A DNA stretch of 8,465 nucleotides from an uncultured Microcaldota archaeon (lineage in GTDB: Archaea; Micrarchaeota; Micrarchaeia; Anstonellales; Bilamarchaeaceae). Positions 1-5,057 of this stretch are shown piece by piece (the first letter of the stretch is position 1; each line of letters opens with the position of its first letter). The position numbers and the translations under genes are program-made. The notes beneath the pieces are model-generated. The model saw only the letters and a program-made list of their open reading frames with translations. It was not told the origin of the DNA and ran no database searches. The stretch covers positions 1 through 8,465 of the forward strand of contig CAILMU010000004.1 in assembly GCA_903835325.1 (NCBI GenBank), given 5' to 3'.

Positions 1-1
1 C

Positions 2-784
2 AGGATGTATCTTCCGGCAAACGAGCTCCAGCAGTACAAGGGCCTCTGGGTCTGCCCCTACTGCCTGATGGACATGCGCGACGAGGTCCGCAGGCGGGAC
101 GAAAGGGAGGAGAAGAAGGTGAAAGTCGCGGAAGTCGTTTCCTATCCAGAGATGTGCGAACGGTGCGGAAGGGACCTCGCGACGGTCGTCTACATATGGA
201 ACGGGAAGAGGCTATGCAAATCATGCCTGGATGAGGAGAAGGACAAATGGGACCTGGTAGGAGGAGGCCCGAGCGGCTCCCCTATGCGGGTCAATATCGA
301 ACCTGTCAGGAGGGCCAAGAAGATATCCCTGACCGAGAGGCTCATCTCAGGTATCCGCGGGCTCCTCGGCCTCTCGAGCAGGAGGCTTCCGGAGCAGACG
401 CTGTCCGGCCGCCCCAAGATGCCGATAGGCCTCGCCAAACCCATGATGGAGAACCAGGAGGAGGTCCCGAAAGTGAAGAAAGAAGAGGCCACTCCGCAGG
501 TGGAGAGCATATATACAAGGCGCCATATGACTCCCAAGAAAGAAGCGGCCCCGCCCGCTCCATCGGAAATCGCAGCCCTCGAGAAAACGCCGCAAGGAAT
601 CGAGGCGGTGGAAGAATCCGCCGGAAAAAAGGAAGGGGAAGTGAAGCAGACGCCATTACGCGCGCAAAGGATCCCGAAAAAGATGCCCGGCGGCGAAAAG
701 AGGAGAAAAGCGAAGAAGCGATCCAAAAAAGAAGAAGACGAGAAAAAGGAAGAAGAGGATATAGAGAAGGAACTATCGCCGTGA
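2..784 (+). CDS. Zinc-binding protein with long charged tail, probably 5'-truncated
   Basis: The first ATG in the window is at 5, but the frame is open to the window edge, so the real start may lie upstream. Counting from that ATG there are three CxxC knuckles: C17/C20, C51/C54 and C71/C74. The last two look like one complete zinc ribbon. C17/C20 has no partner, which suggests another CxxC before the window. From about residue 80 the protein is a Lys/Glu/Arg/Pro-rich tail of some 180 residues without clear folded segments, probably disordered; its last 60 residues are almost only charged. It ends 117 nt before the GINS gene on the same strand, so it may belong to the replication cluster, perhaps binding nucleic acid or protein through the tail. 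I do not recognise a named family and the function is inferred only from the zinc motifs and position. Confidence 0.8.
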   Translation, partial: RMYLPANELQQYKGLWVCPYCLMDMRDEVRRRDEREEKKVKVAEVVSYPEMCERCGRDLATVVYIWNGKRLCKSCLDEEKDKWDLVGGGPSGSPMRVNIEPVRRAKKISLTERLISGIRGLLGLSSRRLPEQTLSGRPKMPIGLAKPMMENQEEVPKVKKEEATPQVESIYTRRHMTPKKEAAPPAPSEIAALEKTPQGIEAVEESAGKKEGEVKQTPLRAQRIPKKMPGGEKRRKAKKRSKKEEDEKKEEEDIEKELSP

Positions 785-901
785 ATGACTGGCGTGCATT
801 TTCACGAAACACTAACGAAAGAATAAAAATGCATCCCAATATATCGTAATCCTCGTTCAAGATAGACACCGAATTCATCCATAATATGCGGGGGATAACA
901 A

Positions 902-1414
902 GTGCTCAACTATTCAGAACTGCGCGATATACAGAAGAGGGAGATGGACTCCTCAGGGATAGTCAAGCTATCCGACGATTTCTACCAGTCCGTCGCCCTG
1001 CTCCTCTCAACCAAGAAGCAGGAGGCGATGAGCTCCAAATCCCTGATGTCCATCAAGGAATACGAGAACATCAAGAAGATACTCATATCCATCCAGTCGA
1101 AGCGCGAGGAGAAGATCGTGCTTATGGCTGTCCGTGGCGAGACGAACGACACGGGCCTGACATCCGAGGAGAAGGGCATGCTCCGCGACATCCGCGCAAG
1201 CGTGGACAAATCGCACGAATCCATCAAGGGCGTATGGGAGAACGATGACCTGGCTCCTGCCAACTCGAAACGCATCCGCATCCTGCAGGATGTGGCGCAG
1301 TACAAGGGGCTCGATAATCTGGTGTACGGGCCTTACAAGAAAGGGGACGAGCAGGTCCTTCCGATGACAGAAGCCGAATGGCTCCTGAAATCCAGGATGG
1401 CCGAGGGGCTGTAG
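902..1414 (+). CDS. DNA replication GINS subunit, archaeal Gins51/Gins15 type
   Basis: A 170-residue protein with the layout of archaeal Gins51: an alpha-helical A domain first (about residues 1-115, opening with the typical LNYSELRDIQKRE and a DDFY segment near 25-28) and a small beta B domain last (about 126-167, with YGPYKKGDEQVLP at 142-154). In archaea this subunit, alone or with Gins23, forms the GINS tetramer that joins the MCM helicase and the Cdc45/RecJ-like protein at the replication fork. The GTG at 902 is chosen because GGGGGAT (890-896) sits just upstream as a ribosome binding site and because family members begin at this point; the next ATG, at 944, would cut into the first helix. 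The linkage of GINS with the L44e/S27e/aIF2-alpha/Nop10 set is recurrent in archaeal genomes. No residue looks missing. Confidence 0.88.
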   Translation: MLNYSELRDIQKREMDSSGIVKLSDDFYQSVALLLSTKKQEAMSSKSLMSIKEYENIKKILISIQSKREEKIVLMAVRGETNDTGLTSEEKGMLRDIRASVDKSHESIKGVWENDDLAPANSKRIRILQDVAQYKGLDNLVYGPYKKGDEQVLPMTEAEWLLKSRMAEGL

Positions 1415-1471
1415 AACCCGAATCATGAGAAATGCGGCCTCACCCTTCCCGAGACGGCGCTCTGTAAATCC

Positions 1472-1478
1472 TTTATAA
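1472..1478 (+). promoter_or_regulatory. TATA box of the L44e operon
   Basis: TTTATAA lies about 53 nt before the L44e ATG, in the gap after GINS. A start site about 26 nt downstream, near 1501, would give a leader of some 27 nt carrying the GGTGA ribosome binding site at 1519-1523. This is the best-formed archaeal promoter in the first half of the window and suggests that L44e-S27e-aIF2-alpha begins its own transcription unit separate from GINS. Confidence 0.6.
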
Positions 1479-1527
1479 CCCTATTGCCCCAAATATCCCA
1501 ATAGCTGATGCTAACTTTGGTGAAAAT

Positions 1528-1809
1528 ATGAAATTCCCTAAAGAGATAAATGCCTACTGTCCGTTCTGCAAAGCGCATACCGTCCATAAGGTCAAACTGG
1601 CGAGCAAAGGAAGAGCCAGCTCGCTCTCTGCCGGTAATGTCCGGCACAAGCGCCGCCTCAGCGGCCATGGCAGCAAGAGGAAAGGCGAGAAATCGGTCAA
1701 GAAGCAGGGCAAGAGGAACAAGATAGTCCTCCAATGCCCGAAGTGCAGCAAGAAGCACGAGCGCGTAATCGGTACGAGGACTACCAAGAAGCTCGAGCTC
1801 AAGTCGTGA
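1528..1809 (+). CDS. rpl44e: 50S ribosomal protein L44e
   Basis: A basic 93-residue protein of the usual family length. It opens with MKFPKEINAYCPFCKAHTVH and has two CxxC knuckles, C11/C14 and C70/C73, which form the zinc ribbon of L44e (the L36a/L42 family in eukaryotes). The middle, about residues 40-65, is a Lys/Arg/Gly-rich stretch expected to contact 23S rRNA near the E site. The start is fixed by GGTGA at 1519-1523, four bases before the ATG, and by the upstream TATA box. S27e follows after an 18-nt gap. In contrast to its two zinc-protein neighbours S27e and Nop10, all four metal-binding cysteines are intact here. Confidence 0.97.
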   Translation: MKFPKEINAYCPFCKAHTVHKVKLASKGRASSLSAGNVRHKRRLSGHGSKRKGEKSVKKQGKRNKIVLQCPKCSKKHERVIGTRTTKKLELKS

Positions 1810-1827
1810 AACTAGAGGTGTATTTGC

Positions 1828-1995
1828 ATGAAAGCCAAATTTCTACTGGTCAAGACGAAAAGCGGGCACGAGCAGGTGGTGTTCAGCCACACGAGCAGCA
1901 TAGTGCGCTCGAGCGAGAACCCTGAAGAGATAATAGCGCACCCGGCCGGCGGGCGCGCGATCATCCACGGCGATATCGTGAAGGAGCTCGGGTGA
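1828..1995 (+). CDS. rps27e: 30S ribosomal protein S27e, lacking its zinc-ribbon cysteines
   Basis: A 55-residue protein whose frame reads KFLLVKTKSGHEQVVFSH, then PAGGRAIIHGDIVKELG. This matches the S27e pattern in both strands of its beta sheet (the EQVVFSH core at 15-21 and the GG-x-A-x-I segment at 41-46). Canonical archaeal S27e has two CxxC knuckles, one just before EQVVFSH and one in the loop after it. Here the first is replaced by TKSG (10-13) and the second by a short run around SSENPEE (28-34); there is no cysteine in the whole protein. The start is set by GAGGTG at 1815-1820. The stop TGA overlaps the GTG start of aIF2-alpha, implying coupled translation, so the gene is under normal operon control and looks functional rather than decayed. 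Identity is secure from fold pattern and gene order; zinc independence is inferred from the missing ligands. Confidence 0.93.
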   Translation: MKAKFLLVKTKSGHEQVVFSHTSSIVRSSENPEEIIAHPAGGRAIIHGDIVKELG

Positions 1996-2756
1996 TTGGG
2001 ATAGTAGAGCTTCCGGATGAGAACGAGCTCGTCATCGCGGTCATAAAGAAGATAATGCCCTACGGTGCGTTCTGCGTCCTCCCGGAGTACAATAACCTGG
2101 AGGCTTTCCTCCACGTGTCGGAAGTCGCATCGCGCTGGATAAAGAACATCCACGAATTCATCTCAGAGGGGCAGCGCCATGTCATGAAGGTCTACCGCGT
2201 CGACCGCACCAAAGGCCAGGTCGACATCTCGCTGAAACGGGTCAGCGAAGAGGAGAAGAAGGCGAAGCTGGAGCTCATCCGCACCGAAAAACGCGGGGAG
2301 ATGCTTCTCGAGCAGGCCATGAAATCCGTCCCCAGCCTGAAAGCCGACCCGGTCAAACTGCGCGAAACCATCGAGGCCGAGTTCGGCGACATCTACTCGT
2401 GCTTCAAGGAGGCCAGTTTCAGCGGCGAGAAAGCCCTGGAGAAGCTGGACATCCCCAAAGAGCTGAAAGCCAAAATCGTCGAAGTCGGCAAGAAGAGCAT
2501 AAAGAAGCCGACAGTCGAAGTGAAGGCCATCGTCTCGATAACCAGCTACAATCCCGATGGCGTCGGGGACATCCGGAAAATCCTGGAGCATGAAGACGTC
2601 GCGACGCATTACCTGGGGGCTCCCAGATACCAGATCTCGCTGATATCATCCGACTACAAGAAAGCCGAGAAGAGGCTGCTGTCCGTCCTGGAAGAGATGG
2701 AGAAGCAGGCATCGAAGAGCGACTGCGATTTCAAGTACGAGCGCGAAGACAACTGA
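1992..2756 (+). CDS. Translation initiation factor 2 alpha subunit (aIF2-alpha)
   Basis: A 254-residue protein, close to the usual family length. Domain 1 is an S1/OB fold (about 1-84) with the signature GAFCVLPEYNN (25-35), a HVSEVASRWIKNI helix start (41-53) and DISLKRV (78-84). An alpha-helical middle domain (about 88-172) and a C-terminal alpha/beta domain follow, the latter holding YLGAPRY (207-213), typical of the family and placed to contact aIF2-gamma. As the alpha subunit of the aIF2 trimer it strengthens binding of initiator Met-tRNA to the small subunit. The GTG at 1992 overlaps the S27e stop and has AAGGAG at 1981-1986, so re-initiation by the same ribosome is likely. Nothing is truncated or missing; the tail after 240 is charged and variable. 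Confidence 0.96.
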   Translation: MIGIVELPDENELVIAVIKKIMPYGAFCVLPEYNNLEAFLHVSEVASRWIKNIHEFISEGQRHVMKVYRVDRTKGQVDISLKRVSEEEKKAKLELIRTEKRGEMLLEQAMKSVPSLKADPVKLRETIEAEFGDIYSCFKEASFSGEKALEKLDIPKELKAKIVEVGKKSIKKPTVEVKAIVSITSYNPDGVGDIRKILEHEDVATHYLGAPRYQISLISSDYKKAEKRLLSVLEEMEKQASKSDCDFKYEREDN

Positions 2757-2813
2757 GCGCGAAAAAAGGAAGGCAACTGAACATCGATAAAAAATCGCCC
2801 GGAGCGTATCCTT

Positions 2814-2963
2814 ATGATGAAAATGCGTTTCTGCAATGTCTGCCAAAGCTACACGCTATCCGAGACGCACCACGGGGAGAACACGCTCTCGGCGCATCCT
2901 GCGCATTTCAATCCCAACGACTGGTACGGCCTGCAGAGAAGGAAGGCCAAGTACGGCGTCTGA
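2814..2963 (+). CDS. nop10: H/ACA ribonucleoprotein subunit Nop10 with half of its zinc site altered
   Basis: A 49-residue protein. Nop10 is the small subunit of archaeal H/ACA RNPs that binds Cbf5 and supports RNA-guided pseudouridylation of rRNA. The family marks are the YTL strand (13-15), HPAHFNPND (28-36, canonical HPxRFSPED-like) and a basic C-terminal helix. The first zinc knuckle C7/C10 is kept. At the expected positions of the second knuckle the residues are H19 and E22 rather than two cysteines, so the site is C-C-H-E or C-C-H-H (H20) at best. The tail ends soon after the helix, shorter than in many archaeal relatives. GGAG at 2801-2804 favours the ATG at 2814 over the one at 2817. 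It lies 57 nt after aIF2-alpha, a conserved neighbour order. Confidence 0.93.
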   Translation: MMKMRFCNVCQSYTLSETHHGENTLSAHPAHFNPNDWYGLQRRKAKYGV

Positions 2964-3004
2964 GCAACTTCAATAAAAAATCAATCCCCGGCGCTTCCCG
3001 AACA

Positions 3005-3012
3005 TTTATATT
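3005..3012 (+). promoter_or_regulatory. TATA box of the PAC2-family gene
   Basis: TTTATATT, centred near 3008, predicts a transcript start at about 3034. An upstream ATG at 3020 would therefore lie before the mRNA start, which supports the later ATG at 3062. It also means the PAC2 gene can be transcribed apart from the ribosomal operon. Confidence 0.5.
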
Positions 3013-3061
3013 CCTGGGGATGCCAGTTCAACCTACCAAAGTCAACCAGGGGCGTATCACG

Positions 3062-3829
3062 ATGAAGGAATCCGTCATAATCGAGAGGGTCAAGGAGAAG
3101 AAGCTCAGGAACGGCATACTCATCACCGGCCTGCCGGGGATAGGCCTCATCGGCCAGGTGGTCGGAAGGTACATGGTCGAAGAGGTGAAGGCGAAACGCA
3201 TAGCAAGGCTCCTGTCGCCCCATTTCCCGCACCAAGTCTTCATGACCAAGAACGGCGGCATGCGATTGATCCGCAACAGCTTCTTCATCCACCGGGGCAA
3301 GAAGCGCGACGTGCTTTTCCTCGTTGGCGACATCCAGGCCATGAGCTCGGTGGGGCAATATGAAGTGGCAGGGGTCGTCATGAACTACGCCAAGAAGATG
3401 GGCGTCAAAGAGATCCTGACTGTCGGGGGATACAGCACTGGCAAGATAAGCGAGGAGAGGCGCATCTTCGCGGTGACCACTTCCGAAGAGCTCAAGACCC
3501 GTTTCAAGAAGCTGGGCGTCATTTTCGGCGAGGCCCGCGGTTCTATCGTAGGCGCTGCCGGCCTTTTCCCAGCCATCGGCCAGATAAACGGCATCAACGG
3601 CTCATGCATCATGGGCGAAACGCATGGGGGGTATGTCGATACCGCATCAGCCCGGCAGATAGTCCTGCTGTTGTCGAAATACGTGGATATCCCGATCAAC
3701 ATCAAGAGGCTGGACCAGAAGGCGGCTGAAAGCCAGAAGGTCCTGAAGAAGGTCCAGGAGGATATCAAGCGGAACATGGAGAACCAGTTCGAGACGACTA
3801 CTTCGGCTGTTTCGTCATATATCCGTTAG
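3062..3829 (+). CDS. PAC2-family protein (proteasome assembly chaperone-like)
   Basis: A 255-residue protein of the archaeal PAC2/DUF75 type. It carries GLPGIGLIG near the N terminus (23-31), a central HxG-type alpha/beta fold with VGGYSTGK (121-128), and the diagnostic GETHGGYVDTASARQIV (185-201). Residues about 214-243 form a basic helical, probably coiled-coil tail. Relatives in archaea (PbaA/PbaB) and eukaryotes (PAC1/PAC2) help assemble or bind the 20S proteasome, but the role of this subgroup, regularly found after Nop10, is less settled. It ends in YIR: the tyrosine is one place too early for a classical HbYX proteasome-docking tail. I start at 3062 because AGGGG (3048-3052) sits nine bases before it and the TATA box at 3005 excludes the in-frame ATG at 3020. 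Confidence 0.92.
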   Translation: MKESVIIERVKEKKLRNGILITGLPGIGLIGQVVGRYMVEEVKAKRIARLLSPHFPHQVFMTKNGGMRLIRNSFFIHRGKKRDVLFLVGDIQAMSSVGQYEVAGVVMNYAKKMGVKEILTVGGYSTGKISEERRIFAVTTSEELKTRFKKLGVIFGEARGSIVGAAGLFPAIGQINGINGSCIMGETHGGYVDTASARQIVLLLSKYVDIPINIKRLDQKAAESQKVLKKVQEDIKRNMENQFETTTSAVSSYIR

Positions 3830-3863
3830 ATGCGATTCGTAGGGCTGAAAAGCCATTATCATC

Positions 3864-3872
3864 TTTTTTATT
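3864..3872 (+). promoter_or_regulatory. T-rich tract: probable TATA box of the pilin-like gene
   Basis: TTTTTTATT is centred about 26 nt before a predicted transcript start near 3894, directly ahead of the GGGGGTGGA ribosome binding site at 3896-3904. The run of six T residues could also end the PAC2 transcript, so one short stretch may do both jobs. Confidence 0.4.
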
Positions 3873-3907
3873 CCTGATTCACCCTTCTATCATCTGGGGG
3901 TGGAATA

Positions 3908-4300
3908 TTGTTCGGTCAGGTGACGATGGAATATCTCGTTCTTTCGCTGGTCGCGATTTCCATGCTTGCGGTATCGCTGTCCGCGCTAATCGCGATTAAG
4001 GACAGCTCTGCCAGGCTTGTCGATGACGGGCTGCTTTTCCGCTTATCCGCGCAGAAACTCGGAAACGCCATATCTGAAGTCTGCGCGATGGGAAGCGGAA
4101 ACAGGAGAGTAGTGGCGCTCGATTCGCAGCTGGCAATAGAAACCGAGACAGCGGACGATGGGAGCGTGGTCCGATTCAGGAATTCCGCATCATCTCTCGT
4201 CTCGCATTCCCTGTGCCCTGTGATAGCGGCATCGGCACAGCTGGAGGGCGGTGTGATTGTCGAAAACGTCGGCGGAGAGGTCGCGCTCAGAGAACAGTGA
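3908..4300 (+). CDS. Archaeal type IV pilin-like protein with class III signal peptide
   Basis: A 130-residue protein starting at TTG 3908, chosen because GGGGGTGGA (3896-3904) is an excellent ribosome binding site and because it yields a complete class III signal: F-G then QVTMEYL, with glycine at -1 and glutamate at +5 of the expected cut between G3 and Q4, followed by a hydrophobic helix (about 9-30). A prepilin peptidase (EppA/PibD type) would remove three residues and leave the helix for packing into a filament or anchoring in the membrane. The outer part (31-130) is short and has two cysteines, C59 and C103, that could form a disulfide. The usual Lys/Arg before the glycine is absent. 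No other pilus gene is visible here, so this is an orphan minor pilin or pseudopilin candidate. The 3' end overlaps the OB-fold gene on the other strand. Confidence 0.75.
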   Translation: MFGQVTMEYLVLSLVAISMLAVSLSALIAIKDSSARLVDDGLLFRLSAQKLGNAISEVCAMGSGNRRVVALDSQLAIETETADDGSVVRFRNSASSLVSHSLCPVIAASAQLEGGVIVENVGGEVALREQ

Positions 4301-4571
4301 GCGTCCCGAACTTCCCGCGGGTCAGCTGGAGCTTGTTCTGGAACTCGTTCACGTAGCCGTTCTCAATCTTTATCTTGTCGCCTGCTTTGACCTTGTCTAT
4401 ATCCTCGTTCCAGAGGGTGAGCGTTATCGAGCCGCTGTCATCTTTGATCGTGGCGTTGGCGACGCGGAGCTTGCGTCCGTACTTGTTTATCTCCCGTGTC
4501 TCGTCTATCGAGACTATCTCTCCTTCTATCTCTACCTTGCTCGAGCCTGACTTGAGTTCGCTGATATTCAT
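4287..4571 (-). CDS. Small OB-fold nucleic-acid-binding protein (RPA/SSB-like)
   Basis: A 94-residue single-domain protein. The pattern fits an OB fold of the RPA/archaeal SSB type: VEIEGEIVSI (13-22) as strand 1, RKLRVANATIKDDSGSITLTLWNE (about 33-56) as strands 2-3 with the typical D-x-SGSITLTLW, AGDKIKIENGYVNEF (63-77) as strand 4, and KLQLTRGKFGTLTVL (80-94) as the last strand. Such proteins bind single-stranded DNA or RNA; whether this one serves repair, replication or RNA binding cannot be told. It is shorter than full SSB or RPA41 proteins, with no zinc finger and no acidic tail. GGAGATGA (4586-4579, minus) lies seven bases before the ATG. The coding end overlaps the pilin-like gene by 14 bp, tail to tail. 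Confidence 0.85.
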   Translation of the reverse strand: MNISELKSGSSKVEIEGEIVSIDETREINKYGRKLRVANATIKDDSGSITLTLWNEDIDKVKAGDKIKIENGYVNEFQNKLQLTRGKFGTLTVL

Positions 4572-4620
4572 AACAGTTTCATCTCCAATAAAATAAAATC
4601 AGGGTTAATGTGGATGGGTA

Positions 4621-4630
4621 GACATAAAAA
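4621..4630 (-). promoter_or_regulatory. Possible TATA box of the OB-fold gene
   Basis: On the minus strand this reads TTTTTATGTC. A start about 26 nt downstream (near 4599) would give a leader of some 28 nt containing the GGAGATGA ribosome binding site. The box is not a perfect consensus, so this is tentative. Confidence 0.3.
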
Positions 4631-4710
4631 TGATTCGTTCGCGGTTCCGGGCCGCGCTCCGGAAGAAAAACCGCATCGGCTTCGGTGGCCTAAGCAGAAC
4701 CTCAACTGCC

Positions 4711-4741
4711 CACGTGGCCTGAGTCAGACGGAGTCCACGTG
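4711..4741. repeat. Hairpin copy 1 with conserved AGTCAGAC loop
   Basis: CACGTGG (4711-4717) pairs with CCACGTG (4735-4741), closing a 17-nt loop CCTGAGTCAGACGGAGT. The loop closely matches that of the hairpin at 4814-4843, while the stems differ but both pair. Confidence 0.6.
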
Positions 4742-4744
4742 CAC

Positions 4745-4774
4745 CTTGTGCTCCGACTGAGGACCTTGTGCTCC
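4745..4774. repeat. CTTGTGCTCC direct repeat, first pair
   Basis: CTTGTGCTCC occurs at 4745-4754 and 4765-4774, a spacing of exactly 20 nt. The same pair with the same spacing returns at 4901 and 4921. Confidence 0.75.
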
Positions 4775-4813
4775 TAAAGAAAGTAGAACAACGGAAGAAT
4801 AACGTCTCTGCTT

Positions 4814-4843
4814 CGGTGGCCCAAGTCAGACCGGAATCCACCG
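4814..4843. repeat. Hairpin copy 2 with conserved AGTCAGAC loop
   Basis: CGGTGG (4814-4819) pairs with CCACCG (4838-4843) around an 18-nt loop CCCAAGTCAGACCGGAAT. Compared with copy 1, the outer stem bases have changed on both sides so that pairing is kept, and the loop core AGTCAGAC is unchanged. Confidence 0.6.
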
Positions 4844-4848
4844 ACTTG

Positions 4849-4871
4849 TACAAGATGCAAGGCATCTTGTA
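4849..4871. repeat. Perfect 10-bp hairpin, tandem copy A
   Basis: TACAAGATGC (4849-4858) and GCATCTTGTA (4862-4871) are exact inverted repeats with a 3-nt loop AAG. A related hairpin begins 26 nt downstream. A stem of this length is well beyond the other stems here and has no T-run after it, so a simple terminator is unlikely. Confidence 0.85.
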
Positions 4872-4874
4872 TCA

Positions 4875-4897
4875 TCCAAGTTGCAACGCAACTTGGA
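4875..4897. repeat. Perfect 10-bp hairpin, tandem copy B
   Basis: TCCAAGTTGC (4875-4884) and GCAACTTGGA (4888-4897) are exact inverted repeats with loop AAC. Against copy A, the arms differ at two positions, and the opposite arm differs at exactly the two partner positions, so both hairpins pair perfectly. Confidence 0.85.
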
Positions 4898-4900
4898 GAT

Positions 4901-4947
4901 CTTGTGCTCCGGAAGAATACCTTGTGCTCCGTAAGTGTACGGAACAC
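4901..4947. repeat. CTTGTGCTCC second pair with terminal hairpin
   Basis: CTTGTGCTCC recurs at 4901-4910 and 4921-4930, again 20 nt apart. The second copy runs into a hairpin: TCCGTA (4928-4933) with TACGGA (4938-4943) and loop AGTG, extended after one mismatch by GTG (4924-4926) with CAC (4945-4947). Confidence 0.65.
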
Positions 4948-5003
4948 CGGAAGAAAAACTAGCAGCCCCCGGAGGAATAACGACTGCGGGCGCGGTGGCT
5001 CGA

Positions 5004-5009
5004 TTTAAG
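5004..5009 (+). promoter_or_regulatory. TATA-like box before the CxxC mini-ORF
   Basis: TTTAAG inside GATTTAAGT predicts a start near 5032, which would leave GAGGAGG (5044-5050) and the GTG at 5058 in a short leader. It is a weak match on its own and matters only because the spacing to the ribosome binding site fits. Confidence 0.25.
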
Positions 5010-5057
5010 TCCATCTCAATGTCCTTCTACTGCTATCAATTGTGAGGAGGAAGGGCC

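Larger units (their letters stand above)
4641..5000. repeat. Hairpin- and repeat-rich block without a supported gene
   Basis: This stretch is a mosaic of short imperfect repeats. CGGARGAAWAAC occurs at 4660-4671, 4792-4803, 4948-4959 and 4970-4981, with a one-base-shorter form at 4910-4920. In three cases (4660, 4792, 4970) it is followed after 10-11 nt by CGGTGGC (4683, 4814, 4993), giving a composite unit used three times; the first two are about 131 nt apart. CTTGTGCTCC occurs four times. Several inverted repeats are interleaved, including a terminal stem GCGGTT/AACCGC (4641-4646 with 4669-4674). Open frames crossing it on the minus strand are short and have the composition of repeats rather than of protein. 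It could be a structured RNA gene, an array of palindromic mini-elements, or a decaying element; strand is unknown. Confidence 0.7.

Noticed and set aside
342..878. Minus-strand 178-residue open frame, and the plus-strand frame at 247-849
   Set aside because: Both are shadows of the zinc-protein gene: its A/G-rich, charged codons give long open but low-complexity frames elsewhere.
2786..2982. Repeated ATAAAAAATC at 2787-2796 and 2973-2982 on either side of nop10
   Set aside because: A simple A-rich 10-mer in short gaps is likely chance or weak TATA-like sequence; nothing else ties the two copies together.
3020..3061. Fourteen extra N-terminal residues on the PAC2-family protein
   Set aside because: The ATG at 3020 lies only about 12 nt after the TATA box centre, before the predicted transcript start, and family members begin at the later ATG.
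4605..4865. Minus-strand frame containing DSGLTW, like an Asp-box/BNR repeat
   Set aside because: The motif arises from the AGTCAGAC hairpin; the sister hairpin at 4711-4741 has a one-base difference that breaks the frame, there is no ribosome binding site, and the rest is Arg/Phe-rich repeat translation.
4660..4981. CRISPR array from the five CGGARGAAWAAC copies
   Set aside because: Spacings are irregular (132, 118, 38, 22 nt), repeats are only 12 nt and imperfect, and no cas gene is present.
4826..5014. Minus-strand 62-residue frame over the repeat block
   Set aside because: It is a translation of the two perfect hairpins and CTTGTGCTCC copies, with no start signal and no protein-like pattern.
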